A DNA stretch of 64,000 nucleotides from Sitta carolinensis (taxonomy: Eukaryota; Chordata; Aves; Passeriformes; Sittidae), in NCBI GenBank assembly GCA_032173965.1, contig JAVUNC010000005.1, positions 1,302,001-1,366,000 of the forward strand, written 5' to 3'. A program made the position numbers and the translations under genes. Below the pieces are notes generated by a model. It had not been told where the DNA came from and did not search any database. It saw only the letters and a list, made by a program, of their open reading frames with translations. Shown one piece after another: positions 23,286-34,839 of the stretch (position 1 is its first letter; every line of letters begins with the position of its first letter).

Positions 23286-24310
23286 GGTTGCTCACAACAG
23301 TCATGCCTGCATTGCTTGCTTTCTACATTTATATATTTATTTCTCTATACCTATATGGATAACGCTGCTGTAAACACCTTTCCCTGGTTTCCAAAGGAAT
23401 GGCCTTCTCCTCACAGGATCTTGAAGCCATGAAGGATGGTTTCAAACATGAATTTTTGTCTATTCATGACACATAATTTTGGCCACAGCTGTTCATGGTG
23501 TTGGGCTGGCATCAGGTGTGACGGTGTCTGTTTATGGGTCCCAAATGAGGTCAGAGGTTTTTCTTTAATCCCCATAAATCCAGACTGAGGGATCAGCTGT
23601 ATCCCAAAGAGACACCCTGCTGCTCCCAGCTGATTTGATGGGAAGAAATTGTCAGGCCACTGCCTCACTTTAAATTGACCTGGCTTTACCAAGGCTTGGG
23701 CTAAGTGTGTGACATTCTGGTGCCATCCTGTCAGGTGTCTGCACATGGTGCTGGCACATATTCAGGATGGAAAACACTATTTTCTGGAATGATCTACAAA
23801 TAAAAGTAGCTTTTCCTTGTGCAGCTACCTCCAGTGCTGGTAACTGGGCACAGTATAACCTGAATTACTTTCACAAACCAGAATTATTCAGGGGAGAGCA
23901 GTGAGAGGATCAGGGAGCAGATGTGTAATTTCACGAGGCAATGACAGGTAGGAGCATATCCTACAACAGAGCCTAAAACACTAAAGGTCTCTGAAGTGTG
24001 TAAAAACCAGAGAAGGACAGAAATAATGTTGGGCAGTAAACTGGTTTATGACTGGGGAGAGTAGCACTTCAGGCTAAATATCAGAGATATCAATTCCTGA
24101 TGGCCAGGGCACAGGACCAAAAAAAATTCTATTTTACTGTGGTTTAATATATTTTAGTTTCTCTGAAGGTTTTAACTCAAATCTCACTACTCCAGCACCT
24201 GGAATATTTAAATGTGTCCTTAACAGGACAGTCCCACCATGCTGCTGTGATTCTGCCACAGGGGCATTCCCAGCCCTGAACTAATTTCCAATCTGATTTT
24301 TGAAAGCTAG

Positions 24311-24328
24311 CTCACCTCGGGAGGTGAG
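24311..24328. repeat. Perfect inverted repeat CTCACCTC-GG-GAGGTGAG
   Basis: Two 8-base arms have a 2-base centre. Each arm holds a CACCT E2-box core, in opposite orientation. ZEB/SNAIL-type zinc-finger repressors bind CACCT cores, often in pairs, so this is a plausible binding site. That function is inferred from sequence only. Confidence 0.5.
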
Positions 24329-24691
24329 TCTAAGGTAAGCCTCTTGTTCCCTTCCCGCATTTTCTTGACTATCTGAATTTTAAACTCGACTGGGCACAGA
24401 TGATCTCCTTAAACCACGTTGTGCTTTGATTTTTGGGCACTGCTGAGCCAAACCCTGTGTTTTCTAAGCTGCCCTGCCAGGGGGAGACAAGCCAGGATGG
24501 TTGGTTTTACAAATACAACATCAAGCCCGGCCCTCGGGATCCTTCTGTCTGTTCCTGCTAATGACCGGTGAATTTCCTGCCCATCCAGTGTGGAAAGCAA
24601 CAGGGAGAAGCCGTGAGCAGCCCGGCTGCTTTATGGATGAGCTGGACACGCAGCCGGGATGGAGATGGGCTGCCCTGTGTCACCGGGATGT

Positions 24692-24712
24692 CACCGGGAT
24701 GTCATCCCGGTG
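24692..24712. repeat. Perfect 10+1+10 inverted repeat
   Basis: CACCGGGATG, one base, then its exact reverse complement. An additional copy of the left arm lies immediately upstream at 24681-24690, in a 'tcaccgggatg' direct repeat. The GC-rich arms could form a stable hairpin. No function is known to me. Confidence 0.6.
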
Positions 24713-25462
24713 CTGGCCCACCCCGGCACATCTCTCAGCGCTCACTAATTGGCTCGGTGGATGTGGAGCCGGCTGGAATACAGAACGTGCTGGCCCTGGG
24801 TCCTGCTCCGCTGGGGAAACAAGAAAAGGCTGCCCAGCATCAGAAGGAGCAAAAGGAGCCTCCAGGCTTGGTTTGACTGCAGGGAAAGGCGTGTTGGTGG
24901 GGGTTTGAAGCTCTTGGTATTGATCAGCGCCTAAAAGGAGCTGAGAAACAAAGGCTTCCTCCTCTTTAAAGTGCACTTGCGAGAAAATCGGAGGACTTGT
25001 TCCTTGGGAGTCTGCTCGCCAGGGAAAGGCTGATGTGCTGCACGTTCCTGCTCCGCACAGGCTGCTGGAGGGTGGGAACAGCACTTTGTAGCATGGAGGA
25101 GGAAGCACTTGAAAAGGAGAGAGATTTCTCTCTTCAGCCCCTTTCTCCACCTGAATTGAGAGGGAGGGCCAGGGGTGGTCTGGGAGGGAAAGATTATTTC
25201 TCTCTAATCAACTCCACTGAGCATCTGCCACAGAAATGCTCCTCGGTGGTGAGGGATTCCCTCACAGAGACTCCCCACGGGTAAAGCACTTGGCCAACTT
25301 CATTTTGGCTTCTTTGATGGTAAAACCCCCATTCTTCTGCCGGGCTGCCTTCAAATCCTGCATTCGGTGTAAAAGGAAGGTTGCAGGTGCAAAGCCTGCA
25401 GTGGGAAGAGGACACCTGGATATTCTTTGTGCCCCAATCCAGGTTATTGTGGGAACAGGTCT

Positions 25463-25628
25463 TCCAGAGAAGCTGTGGCTGCCCCTGGATCCCTGGAAGT
25501 GCCCAATGCCAGGCTGGATGGGGCTTGGGGCTCCCTGGGATAGTGGAAGGTGTCCCTGCCCACAGCAGGGGGTTGGAATGAGATGATCATTAAGGTTCCT
25601 TCCAACACAAACCATTCCATGATTCTAC
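25463..25628 (+). mobile_element. CR1 LINE fragment, 3' end
   Basis: The block order is 'cagagaagctgtggctgcc', 'caggctggatggggcttgg', 'gggatagtggaaggtgtcc', 'gatgatcattaaggttcc' and 'ttccaacacaaaccattcc', followed by 'atgattct' octamer remains. It is well preserved but 5'-truncated. Confidence 0.93.
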
Positions 25629-28600
25629 CAGCTCTCCAGTGTTGGAGGCCCCCAAATTGTGAGTGTTGCTGCACAAAGCACGAGCAGGGGATGGTTAGAG
25701 TTGGATGGAAGGCAAAAAAAAAAACAGTGAAGGGAGCACAAAAAAAATTAAGGAGAGGGGAAGGGGCTGAAGCTGGCGTCAGGCACTATGCCAGGGAAGA
25801 GCTCTGTGTAAGCAGCAGGCACAGCTGAATTCCTGGTCAGGGACAGACACCAAGGAGCAGAAGGCTTCAGTAAAGAAGGGATGTGGGCTGGGGTGGGTTC
25901 AGAGCAAGGATTCAGAGTACAGGACAGGCTTCCATCACAGAGATGCCTCTCACCAGCACCTGCTTGGTGTCTGGCTGCAGGACATAACCCTGGTGGGTCT
26001 GTTCTGGGTTCAGTGGGCAAACAGCAGCTCTGTGCCCATGGAAGGATTTGTCCCCTGATTGCTCTGATGAAGCCATAATGCCACACAGTCTGGGTTCCAG
26101 CTCCCAGTGGGCCTTGAGTGTGTATTTTTCAGAGCTGATTTGTTACAGAGCCGTGGCCGTTTCATTTGTAGGAGTTGTTGATAATTTTTCATAATTCATC
26201 GTGCCTCTGCTGGGCCTCTCTCCAAGAGTTCTGTGTGGCTTAAGAGAGGATTTTTCTCCATAACAACCCCTTGTCCCCTTCTGCCACTGATCCTGGGGTT
26301 TCCCCTCAATGGATTTAATAAAAATGCTCTCCAGGCTTTTCATCAGCTGAGAAAAATGAGCCCGCCTGCCTCGCTGCAGCTCTGCAAACTTTCCAGCTGG
26401 TTCGGGGACTCTGCCGCCAATTCTGCTCTAACTCCTCGCGCTTTCTAGAGCGCAGCTTTGAATTCTCTGCACGCTGAGAGCAAACGGGGGCTGGGGAGGA
26501 GGTTCTCCTGTAGATCCTGGTCATTGCAGCCAGGATGCACAAATAAAATGCAAGTGTGGCACTGTGACAAAGCTGGAGCAGATGGAGTCCCCCCGGCTCG
26601 TGCTGGCCCCAGCTGAAGCTGCTCCAACGCGCACTGCGTGCCCTGCACCGGTGACTTCTGATGGATTCTCCCCCCAGCACAAATAACAGGCCCATAATTC
26701 TATGTCTGAGCTCCAGCTCGAGGGGACAGCACAGGGTGAGCTGTGGATTTGCTGGGTTTTTTCCCCCCTGAATGGATCACACTCCAGAATTTACGCAGGT
26801 CTCCCGACTGCCGCGTTTTCTGATTTGGCAGGTCTTACAAGAGGGGGTTGATGGTGTGGTCCCACTACCTGGAGCTCAGTTGGTGGTGCTGCCCCAGAAA
26901 TAATGCTGGAGAAGGCAGTTCCCTCATGGGTCTTGTCCATTGGCTTGGGAAGGTGCTCCTCAGGTGGACAGAGGTGCTGAGCTGCACAGCCACAGCCTTT
27001 TGGGAGAGGGGATGCTGCTGTGCCCACCCTGCCCCCTCCAGACTCTCTCAAGATTTCAGTGTCTGTCAGTGCCCTGTAACCCAATGTAACTGGGTTTGCT
27101 GCAGCTCAAACCAGCCAGTCTGGTGGTCCTTGCCCTGGGATCAGCACGAAGGGAAGGGCTCAGGGCAGATTTGGGAACTTCCAGCCCTTGAGGGCAGCGT
27201 GGCAGGCTGGGGGATGCCAGGGGAGGAACATGAAGCATCCATGGAGCAGCAGGTTACACCAGGATGGGGCATGCTGGTGGAGCAGGGAGTGCCAGACCTT
27301 GGTGGAGATCCAAAGCCATTTCCTCCCTGCAGGTGCCCAGTCCCCTGCAGTGACACGGGGACACTCAGCTGTGGAATCCTCTCCCCCAGAGCTGAGCCCA
27401 GGGAACAATCTGTTCCCAGGGAGCCAGGATGTGCCTGCTGCTTTCCCAGACCTGGAGCCTCTGGCAGGCTGCCTGCTCCACGGGGAGGTGGGAGCAGAGT
27501 TAACTCCATCACTGCCACCAGCGAGGTGCACAAACAGGGCTCGGCCGTGGCCCTGGTCCTCCTGTCTCATTCTGGCCCCTCCCGAGGTTTGGTGTGAAGG
27601 ATTTCAGGGTCTGGCCTGGCTCAGCCTGTCCTTGGGGCTGAGTGGTCCCCACAACCACGTGGCTGTCTCCAGACCCACCAACAGCAGGAACTTTGCACCT
27701 CCTGGGTTACAGGAACAAAGTTATTTCATGCTGTGTCCCACCTTCCGAGGTGATTCCAATCCCAGTCCTTCCTCATCCGTAATTGCTTCTCTAAATTAGT
27801 TCTGCAATGCAAAGAAGAGGTGCTATTTATCTGAATTTCAGGCTGTGTCTGTCAGATTCTTTTCCCCTGAATTTATGGTCTCTCCTGCCTGTCCTGTGTC
27901 GCAGGTTTTTCTCTTTATACCTCCCTTTCCACTCTCTCCATGTTATATGTCCCACCTATGACCACTGGATTAAGACAAAGGATTTTCCCTTAATATAGTA
28001 GGGAATTTTCAACCCTGAAAATACTGCAACAGCCTTGTAGAGAAGTATTTGTGTATATAAATACATATATATAAAGAAATATATACTTTTGAATATTTAA
28101 TATTTTTACTTTTAATGTGCTTTAATTTTTTATAATTTTTTTTAATATACCCATTTAGTCTCTTCTGCTCTTTAGGGCTAAGATCTGATGTAAGAAGTCT
28201 GCCTTGTGGTTTCTGGCCATATGAAGTTTTTGGCAGAAGCTTGTAAGATTTTATCTTTCCCTTTCAAGGCCATGCAGACAACGTCTTTTGTACATACTTT
28301 AGCTCTTCCCTGGTCAAAAGTGACTATAAAAATCCTAATGTAAAAGTTATGCCAAAAGTGGATCTTCTTTGATGGCTCATCCTTGACAAATGAAAGGGAA
28401 GTGTGCCTGGCGCTTCCAAGCCGTGCAAATTTTCCCTCGTTTTTCTCTCTGTCTGTCTCTAAGAAATTATTTTTCTAAGGAAGTGTTTTATTATGTAAAA
28501 GCCACTTGAGACTGCTAGCAACCCCTCCCGTGCTCTGGCTGAGCACTTTCCAGAGGGGAGCACTATTTCCATGTGTGTATCCACCCCAATCTGCAGCCAC

Positions 28601-28937
28601 CCTGAAATCCAGGATCAAACCTCCTCCTCTCTGGCAGGAGCTCCTTACTCCTCTGAGTCACAAATCTGTCTTTCATCTCATCTGTATTTTCAAGAACTAA
28701 GATTAATGATGATCTTACACTTGTAAATCTCTGTCCATACTGCACTAAGATTTGCTGTAGGACACACAGGTTTATCCATCCAGAGGCAGAGTGTGTAGGA
28801 AATGAAGAAATGTCCCTTTAAAGCTGCGAGGTAATTTTGGGCAGTAGAAGACATAATGATTTCTTGGGTAGGATTCTGTCCAGCCCAGCATCCACAGGTT
28901 TGCCATCCCCTTTAGGGATCAGAGAATTATTTATGTT
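25629..28937. other. Unique sequence, nothing firmly recognised
   Basis: No exon was found despite a 249-codon plus frame at 26848-27597, whose composition (Trp, Gly, Ser, Pro rich) is that of translated non-coding avian DNA. The stretch 28040-28150 is AT-rich with small 'atatata' runs. 26400-26660 is CpG-bearing and includes a short GCGC hairpin near 26439-26454. Confidence 0.45.
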
Positions 28938-29645
28938 GGGAAACCCCCCCAAGATCATCTAATCCAACCATTCCCCAGCCCTGCCAAGGTCACCAGTAAC
29001 CCATGTCCTCAAGTGCCACCTCCACGTGGCTTTAAATCCCTCCAGGGATGGTGATTCTACTGCTTGGACAGCTGTGCCAGGGCTGGACAAACCTTTCAGA
29101 GGAGAAATTTTTCCCAATATCCAAGTGGTGCAAGTGCAAGTTGAGGCTGTTCCCTGCCCTGCTGTGCCTGTCCCTGTGCCCAGAGCCCCAATCCCCCCCG
29201 GCTGTGCCCTCCTCTCAGGAGTTGGGCAGAGCCCCCAGGGCCCCCCTGAGCCCCCTGTGCTCCAGGCTGAGCCCCTGCCCAGCTCCCTCAGCCTCTCCTG
29301 GGCTCCAGCCCCTGCCCAGCTCCATTCCCAACCCCAAACTGAGCCCCCCAGGCCGGGCAAGAGGCTGAAAGCTGCCAAGGGGCTGCAATTCCTGGGCTGC
29401 CCTGCCTCAGGAGAAGCTGCAGGCACCAGCATTCCCTCATTGCCTTGCCAAGGGATTTCCCTCTTTTCCCCAGTGCTGGCAAGCAGCTTTCCTGGCTCTG
29501 CACTGATTGATCCCCAAACAGCTCAGGGAGTTGGGCAGAGCCCCCAGGGCCCCCCTGATCTCATTTTCTCCAGGCTGAGCCTTTCCAGCTCCCCCAGCCC
29601 CTCCAGCCCCTTCCCCAGCTCCGTTCCCTTCCCTGGACACGCTCC
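28938..29645 (-). mobile_element. CR1 LINE fragment, about 700 bp, with internal duplication
   Basis: Reading plus, it opens with 'aagatcatctaatccaacc' and 'ctgccaaggtcaccagtaac', then 'ccctccagggatggtgattc', 'tttcagaggagaaatttttc', 'ttctccaggctgagcc' and ends at 'ccctggacacgctcc'. These are successive landmarks of a CR1 3' region on minus. A 32-base block is repeated exactly at 29218-29249 and 29527-29558, each followed closely by 'ctccaggctgagcc'. The copy therefore contains a direct duplication with a 309-bp offset, or two CR1 copies joined. No reverse-transcriptase coding sequence is visible. Confidence 0.85.
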
Positions 29646-30390
29646 ATGTCTGTCACAAAGCCAGCACTGGACACGGGGCTGTCCAGCTGCAGGATGACCA
29701 CAGCAAACAGGTGAGGCAACCCCTGACATCACCTGGATTCTGTTCCCAGGCTGGCAGGGATTTGAGTGCCACCAGCACTCAGCATCTCTGGCTTCCCCTG
29801 AGCCAGGGGGATGCAGGCCAGCTCCCAGCAGCTGGTGGCTACTGGGGCATGGCTGTGCTGGGCTGGTGTTGCCCACCAGTCACGGAGTCAGGAGTCAGGA
29901 AGGGTTTGTGCCTGTCCCGTGGGGAGGGAGGCTCTGGATCTCAGTCAGGTCTGTCTGCCTCCATCCCTGCCCTTGGAAGATGAGCACTCCCTGTGGAAGG
30001 ACAACACAAAGAAAACAGAGAGGGAAGCTTCTTATAATGGAAGCTCTGCTCCCCTCCCCCTGGAAGAGCAACTATTTCCAGTAAGTGAGCAGGAAGGCCA
30101 GCCCCGGCCACCAGAGAGTATTTAGGAGTAATTGAATCACTGGATTAGCTAATGCAGCATCCATTAGGAGTCCATGCCATCCCCGGAGGACTCGGCAGAC
30201 ATAAAGGAGCTCGAGGAAGCCGTGAGCATTTCATGTATGCACATAAACCTCCTGCTTCCAGACTATAACTTTCCCCGCGGCTGACAGCACCAGGGTGCTG
30301 CTGGCCCTCCTCCATCCCCCCCGGCATGAGCGAGGTCTGAGCTTGTCCAGATGGCCCTGGAAGGCAGAGAGGAGCCCGAGCAGTTGCCAC
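29646..30390. other. Unique sequence, nothing recognised
   Basis: No repeat or exon was recognised. CpG frequency rises from about 30180 toward the patch that follows. Confidence 0.45.
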
Positions 30391-30720
30391 AGCTGATGTG
30401 GGGGTAGGGGGAACGGCGGCAGAGCTCCCACCTTGGCTCCTCTCTGCCGGGATGCGGAGGAGCAGTTGGAAGCGCTCGGGCAGAGCCGGGCTGGGCTCTG
30501 CTGCGAGAAGCTCCAGACTTGGCCCGGGGCACGGCGTGCCTGGCAGATGGCAGGGAGCAGGGGTGTGCAGGGCGAGGGAGGATTTGAGCACAGCAGGCCG
30601 GCTCCTCACCCAGCCAGGGGAAAGGAGCTTTCCCCAGGAGCCGCTGGCAGCGGTGGCCGGAGCTGGTGCTAGCCCGCGGCGTTATTTCAGCTGATGCCTG
30701 GCACCCAAGCTGTGCCGGGG
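30391..30720. promoter_or_regulatory. CpG-rich patch, weak CpG-island candidate
   Basis: I count about 20 CpGs in roughly 330 GC-rich bases (for example 'aacggcggc', 'agcgctcggg', 'cacggcgtgcc', 'gcccgcggcg'), against very few in neighbouring DNA. This is near, but not clearly above, usual CpG-island thresholds. CpG islands mark promoters or enhancers. I see no TATA box, first exon or splice donor that would fix a transcript, so promoter function is inference only. Confidence 0.35.
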
Positions 30721-31453
30721 ATTTTCTGTGTGTGGGGCTGGTTCTCCTCCTTAAGGAGCAGCAATGCCCTCCAGATGCTGCAGACTTGAGTCTGTGCTTT
30801 GAGTTGTGGCGGAGGGAAAGGGAGGAGCTCGCCTGGGTGATGGAGCGGTGCTGCAGGTGGGTCTGGAGCTTCACCTCCTTCCAGCTGGGTCCGCTGGGTT
30901 CAGCCTGAATAAAATTGCTTCGAACAGTAGGGATTCCATGCCAAGCTTTCCAAAGAGAGAAGCACAAGTACCACTACGTGAGAGGCTTAAATCTCAGCAA
31001 AACAACACATGGGGCTGCTAATCCTCATTCACTTACACAAGCTGCTCCATCCTTTCTTCCGCTTTGAAGTGTCCTTATTTAAGAGGCAAAAGAGCTGGAA
31101 GTTTGCACGATGGAGCCTTTCCCAAACTGGGTGAGCTGTTTCCCTGTCTCTCTCTCTCCCATGGTGACCAGTTCACACGTTGTTGTGGGAAGGGGAGGCC
31201 CTGTGGCAACCTAAATATAGATGCACATGAGGAAACAAATGCTATCCCCCTGTAAATTTTGCCATCAGCAGCTGGAGTGGGACACACCATTGCTTAGCAG
31301 GAGATTAGCTTTGCAGGCTCCGTGTGTCTAAAGGGAGAATCATCTATTGTTTGCCATTTAAGATTTATGGCGTCTCCGTTTGGACTGAATAATTTATCCT
31401 GAATGAGCCCTGAAACCCTTTGGCAGTTACAGGGAGAAAAAAACACACCCCAG

Positions 31454-31483
<30 letters not shown>
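31454..31483 (+). repeat. Poly(A) run of 30
   Basis: An uninterrupted run of 30 A is preceded by 'acaccccag'. CR1 elements lack poly(A) tails, and I see no retroposed gene or other element upstream with target duplications, so it may be a simple expanded homopolymer. Confidence 0.95.
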
Positions 31484-31487
<4 letters not shown>

Positions 31488-31586
31488 ACCCTAATAGGAA
31501 AAAATCAGCAGGCGTTGGAGAGAGGGGAGGGGGTGGGTGAAGGGTTGGCTGCTCTGCTGGAGACCTCGGCAGTTCTGTATCCTTTG

Positions 31587-31603
31587 TCATTACTTTGTAA
31601 TGA
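31587..31603. repeat. Inverted repeat TCATTAC-TTT-GTAATGA
   Basis: Perfect 7-base arms with a 3-base spacer contain two opposed ATTA/TAAT homeodomain cores. Such paired cores are typical of dimeric homeodomain binding. The surrounding 200 bp is repeat-free. Activity is not shown. Confidence 0.4.
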
Positions 31604-33269
31604 TGAACTCCGTCGTTAGGAGCCATTCATTCCCGCTTAGCCTGTGTGATCTGACTCTGGTTTGATGGGATCCAATTTAGCATTTCACTCCGGGCTCCAT
31701 TCCATGGCCATTTGGGTTTGGAAGTGAAAGGCGGTTTGATGGCGCCTTGATGGGTGTTTTAAACTGCCGTCAAAAGCGCTGGCGAGGCACTTCGACAAGG
31801 GCAGCATCATCCCGGGCCTGCTCTTTGAGGCAGCTGCTTTTCTTTGTCCTAAAACTTGGGCTGGAAGTGGCTGGGGGTGCCTTGTGCCCTGGTTTGGATT
31901 GTTTGTGGGGTGAAGGAAGCAAAAAGGAAAAGGGGGACCCTGTGCTGGCCCCTGGGGTTCACCCAGGTGAAGGAAACTTCAGAGGGAAAATTGCAGGAGA
32001 CTTCCCCACCACTGAGATCGGCACCCAGGCACAGCTTCCAGTTTCATCCCAGTCCAAGAGAAGAGCATTCCTCTGGATTCTCCTGGTTCTGGGGGAAGAG
32101 TATCAAGAGCTGCCTTGGTTGTGTCCCATGTCTTGGTGACTCCTGAGGTCCAGCTGTTCCCACAGCCAAACCACTGAGACTGGGATTTGAACAGAGCAAG
32201 GCTTGCCCCAAACCTCATCAAGCTGGTTTAGGGCTTTTTTTTCCTCCTTTTTTCCTCTCTTAACTATCTGACTTTAACTTTGCTTTTGAACTTCCTTGTT
32301 CTGGATTCAAGCAAACCACCTCTGTTTCTGTTTTCTATCCAAGTGGAAGTGAGGATGTGAAATATTCTCCTGTAAACCCAGTCAGGCACTTAAGAGAAGC
32401 TTTTCTCTAGATAAGCCCTTGAGCCTCCTCTGGCTCACTCAGTTCAGTGTCCAGAGCTGATTGAGCTCTCTAAAAATTTGGTTCAGCCCAAGACACTCCC
32501 TCAAATTGAATAATTTTCTCTCCTTTCAAGGACACCACATTTCATTAAGCTGTTGCCATCCGTCTCCTCCAGATTTTTTAGGCTGGTGTGAATTGGGGGA
32601 CTTTACTTAGTCCCATCCAAACATGTTATTTCCTGAGCTATTCTCCATGGATTTAGTGGCTCTTTGATGTTTGGGACTCAAAATACTCACGCAGGTGCTT
32701 TGCTGTTTTTCCTGTAACCGTGTCCTACAAGTTCCTTTGGCTTGACCAGGATTAGTAAGGGAACACCAGAGGCTTTCCCCTCCAGGTCACTGAGTCAAAG
32801 TCAATCCAGCTAAAGGGATGTTTCCACTGACAGAACTGCTGTCCAGGTCAGAGGGTCACTTGTCTAAGTGATGGCTTTGCAGCCTCTTGAGCAGGGATGA
32901 GAGCAGCAGTGACAGAGCCAACCCAGAAATGGCATTGCTGAAATCATCCAGCATCTTTCCTGTCATCCCAAAGCAGGATGCCAAGCTCCCTCCAGAAGAA
33001 CTAACTTTAATGGAAGTGTGAAAGGCAGTTGGAAACTCCCTCATTATTTTTATTCCATGGGATTCCATTGCAGTTACGGCTGGATGAAGACATTTCTGTC
33101 TCTACATCCTTAACAAGTTTTCAGTTCAGTGAAAATATTAACTCAGGAAGACAAAGGCTGGGAAATAAGAAAAATTGATTCCAATGGATCACTCGCTGCA
33201 GCCTAAAGAGAATTGCTCTCTTTTTTTCTGGATATATTTCTTGATAAGCATCTTCCTCTAGGATCTGAG

Positions 33270-33388
33270 AGGAAAAAGGGTGGTGGGACCTTGTTAGAGA
33301 CTTTGTGTCCCTGCTTATGGCAGGGGGTTGGAAGGACAGGAACTTTGTGGTCACTTCCAACCCAAACCATTCTGTGATTCCATGATTT
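33270..33388 (+). mobile_element. CR1 LINE fragment, 3' end
   Basis: The sequence 'gtgtccctgcttatggcagg', then 'cacttccaacccaaaccatt' and 'ctgtgattccatgat' is a CR1 terminus with its octamer-like end. The upstream part is badly decayed. Confidence 0.88.
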
Positions 33389-33599
33389 ATTCCAGGCAGG
33401 AAATATCCCACTGTGGGAGAATGAGGCTAAAGGCAAGGGAGAGATGCTCCCACCCAAACATTTCAGGTTTGAGCCACCGAGCTGCTGGGTGTTAAAGATG
33501 CTGCTGGGAAAACAGTGTGGTTTGGGGGAAGAGATTACTGCTTTGAGAAATAATTTGTGATGGGAAAATTTACATTTATTCCTAAATGCATGGCTGAAA

Positions 33600-33813
33600 A
33601 AGGAATCCTCCCAGAGAGTCGTGGGGCACTGCCCAGGCTTCCCAGGGAGTGGGCACAGCCCCAAGGCTGCCAGAGCCCCAGGAGTGTTTGGACAATGTTC
33701 CCAGGGCTGCAGAGGGTGGGATTATTGTTATTCCTAGTCTGTGCAGGGCTAGGAGCTGGACTGGATGATCCTGATGGATCTTCCAGCTCAGGATATTCCA
33801 CGATTCTGTGAGC
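33600..33813 (+). mobile_element. CR1 LINE fragment, second subfamily
   Basis: The tail reads 'ctaggagctggactggatg', 'atcttccagctcaggatatt' and 'ccacgattctgtgag'. This matches the CR1 type whose end has 'ccaactcaggatattctatg' rather than 'ccaacccaaaccatt'. Upstream, 'gccagagccccaggagtgtt' and 'tggacaatgttcccagggct' are diverged 3' UTR. It lies in the same orientation as, and about 200 bp after, the previous CR1. Confidence 0.8.
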
Positions 33814-34152
33814 TGTGAACACCATTTTAACAGCACACTGTGGATGAGCTCAGGGCCAAGAACTGCCAGCCTCCAGCCATCCCCTGTCTTCCAAACAATG
33901 CATTATCTTTATTACTTTTGTTCCCAAACATCATCTACTTTATTCCCTTTATAAATACTTTGGGATGTACAGCACCACGAACTGCAGAGTTCCACCAGAG
34001 CTGAAAGCAGCAGGATCATGAGCAATGCAAACACAAACCTGGGGAAGGCACAGACTCCAGCTGGGGATAACAAAGCAAAGCCTCGTTGGGATGGACAGAA
34101 TGATCTCTTGGAGGCCAAAACTGAGCCAAGTTAGAGCTATTTTGGCTCAAAC

Positions 34153-34192
34153 TGTAATTATTTATTCTCTGTTATTTCTACCATCATTTCTT
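34153..34192 (+). repeat. 40-bp dispersed twin, copy 1
   Basis: Its first 21 bases are identical to those at 37309-37329, and 36 of 40 bases match overall without gaps. The flanks on both sides are unrelated. The block holds TGTAATTATT and CCATCATTTC motifs. It belongs to no repeat family I recognise. Confidence 0.7.
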
Positions 34193-34775
34193 TGTGTCTC
34201 AGCTTTGCTACTGCAGAGTTCTCACATCATTTTTATCTTGGGGAAACTGAGGGCATTTTGAAGGGCTGTGTAAAGTGATGTGTGTGGACTGGCTGTCACC
34301 TGTGAAAACTGATGTTAGGGACAGAAACCAAACCCTGCTGGCCTGATGGAGAGCACTGAAGATGATTTGGAATTTTGCCTAAGTGTTAGTTTAACTTTCC
34401 CCTCATCCAAAACAATCTCCCAGTTTCTTCAGGCTCTGAATCCCTGGGAACATCAGCACAGGTGTTAACCAAAGCTTGGTCTTTGCCAAGGAGATTTTGT
34501 CTGGCAAAACACTCCTGGTCCAGCCCAGGCATAGAAATGGATGACCAAAAATGGGGAAGAAAAGATTCTTTTTGTTTGCCCGGCAGGGAATTTCTGTTTA
34601 ATCAGCAGTTGTTTGCAAAACCAAACACTGGCTGCCATGAGCCAAGGTCCAGGAACATCAATATCTGGGCTCTCTTCCAGGGCTGTGGCTGAGCTCCAGA
34701 TGGTTTGTGAGGGAGGAGGAGGTGGGGAAGTGGCTCCCAGCACTCTGCAGTTGGCAGGACTGGTGTTTGCTGCAG

Positions 34776-34778
<3 letters not shown>

Positions 34779-34809
<31 letters not shown>

Positions 34810-34829
34810 ATGTAGGGACAGGGACAATG
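34779..34829 (+). repeat. (GGGACA)n array with G-quadruplex motif
   Basis: Five GGG runs separated by exactly three bases (ACA) occur at 34780-34806. After a short interruption two more runs follow, at 34815 and 34821. Four GGG runs with short loops is the standard G-quadruplex pattern. The array sits just upstream of the recognisable CR1 part and may be an expansion within it. Confidence 0.9.
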
Positions 34830-34839
34830 TGCATTTCTC

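Larger units (their letters stand above)
23286..25462. other. Unique sequence containing two strong palindromes
   Basis: No exon or repeat family was recognised. The interval holds the inverted repeats listed at 24311 and 24692 and is somewhat CpG-enriched at 24520-24800. Confidence 0.45.
30721..33269. other. Unique sequence with poly(A) and possible regulatory DNA
   Basis: It contains the poly(A) at 31454-31483. The stretch 31560-31760 is repeat-free and CpG-bearing, with an inverted homeodomain-type repeat at 31587-31603. No exon was recognised. Confidence 0.4.

Noticed and set aside
26439..26454. GCGC hairpin as a microRNA or terminator
   Set aside because: The stem is only four base pairs, much too short for a microRNA precursor, and terminators of that kind are bacterial.
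26848..27597. 249-codon plus frame
   Set aside because: No family, signal or domain was seen. Overlapping frames of similar length exist on the other strand, as expected in stop-poor GC-rich DNA.
31454..31483. Poly(A) tail of a processed pseudogene
   Set aside because: No upstream gene-like body and no flanking target duplications were found.
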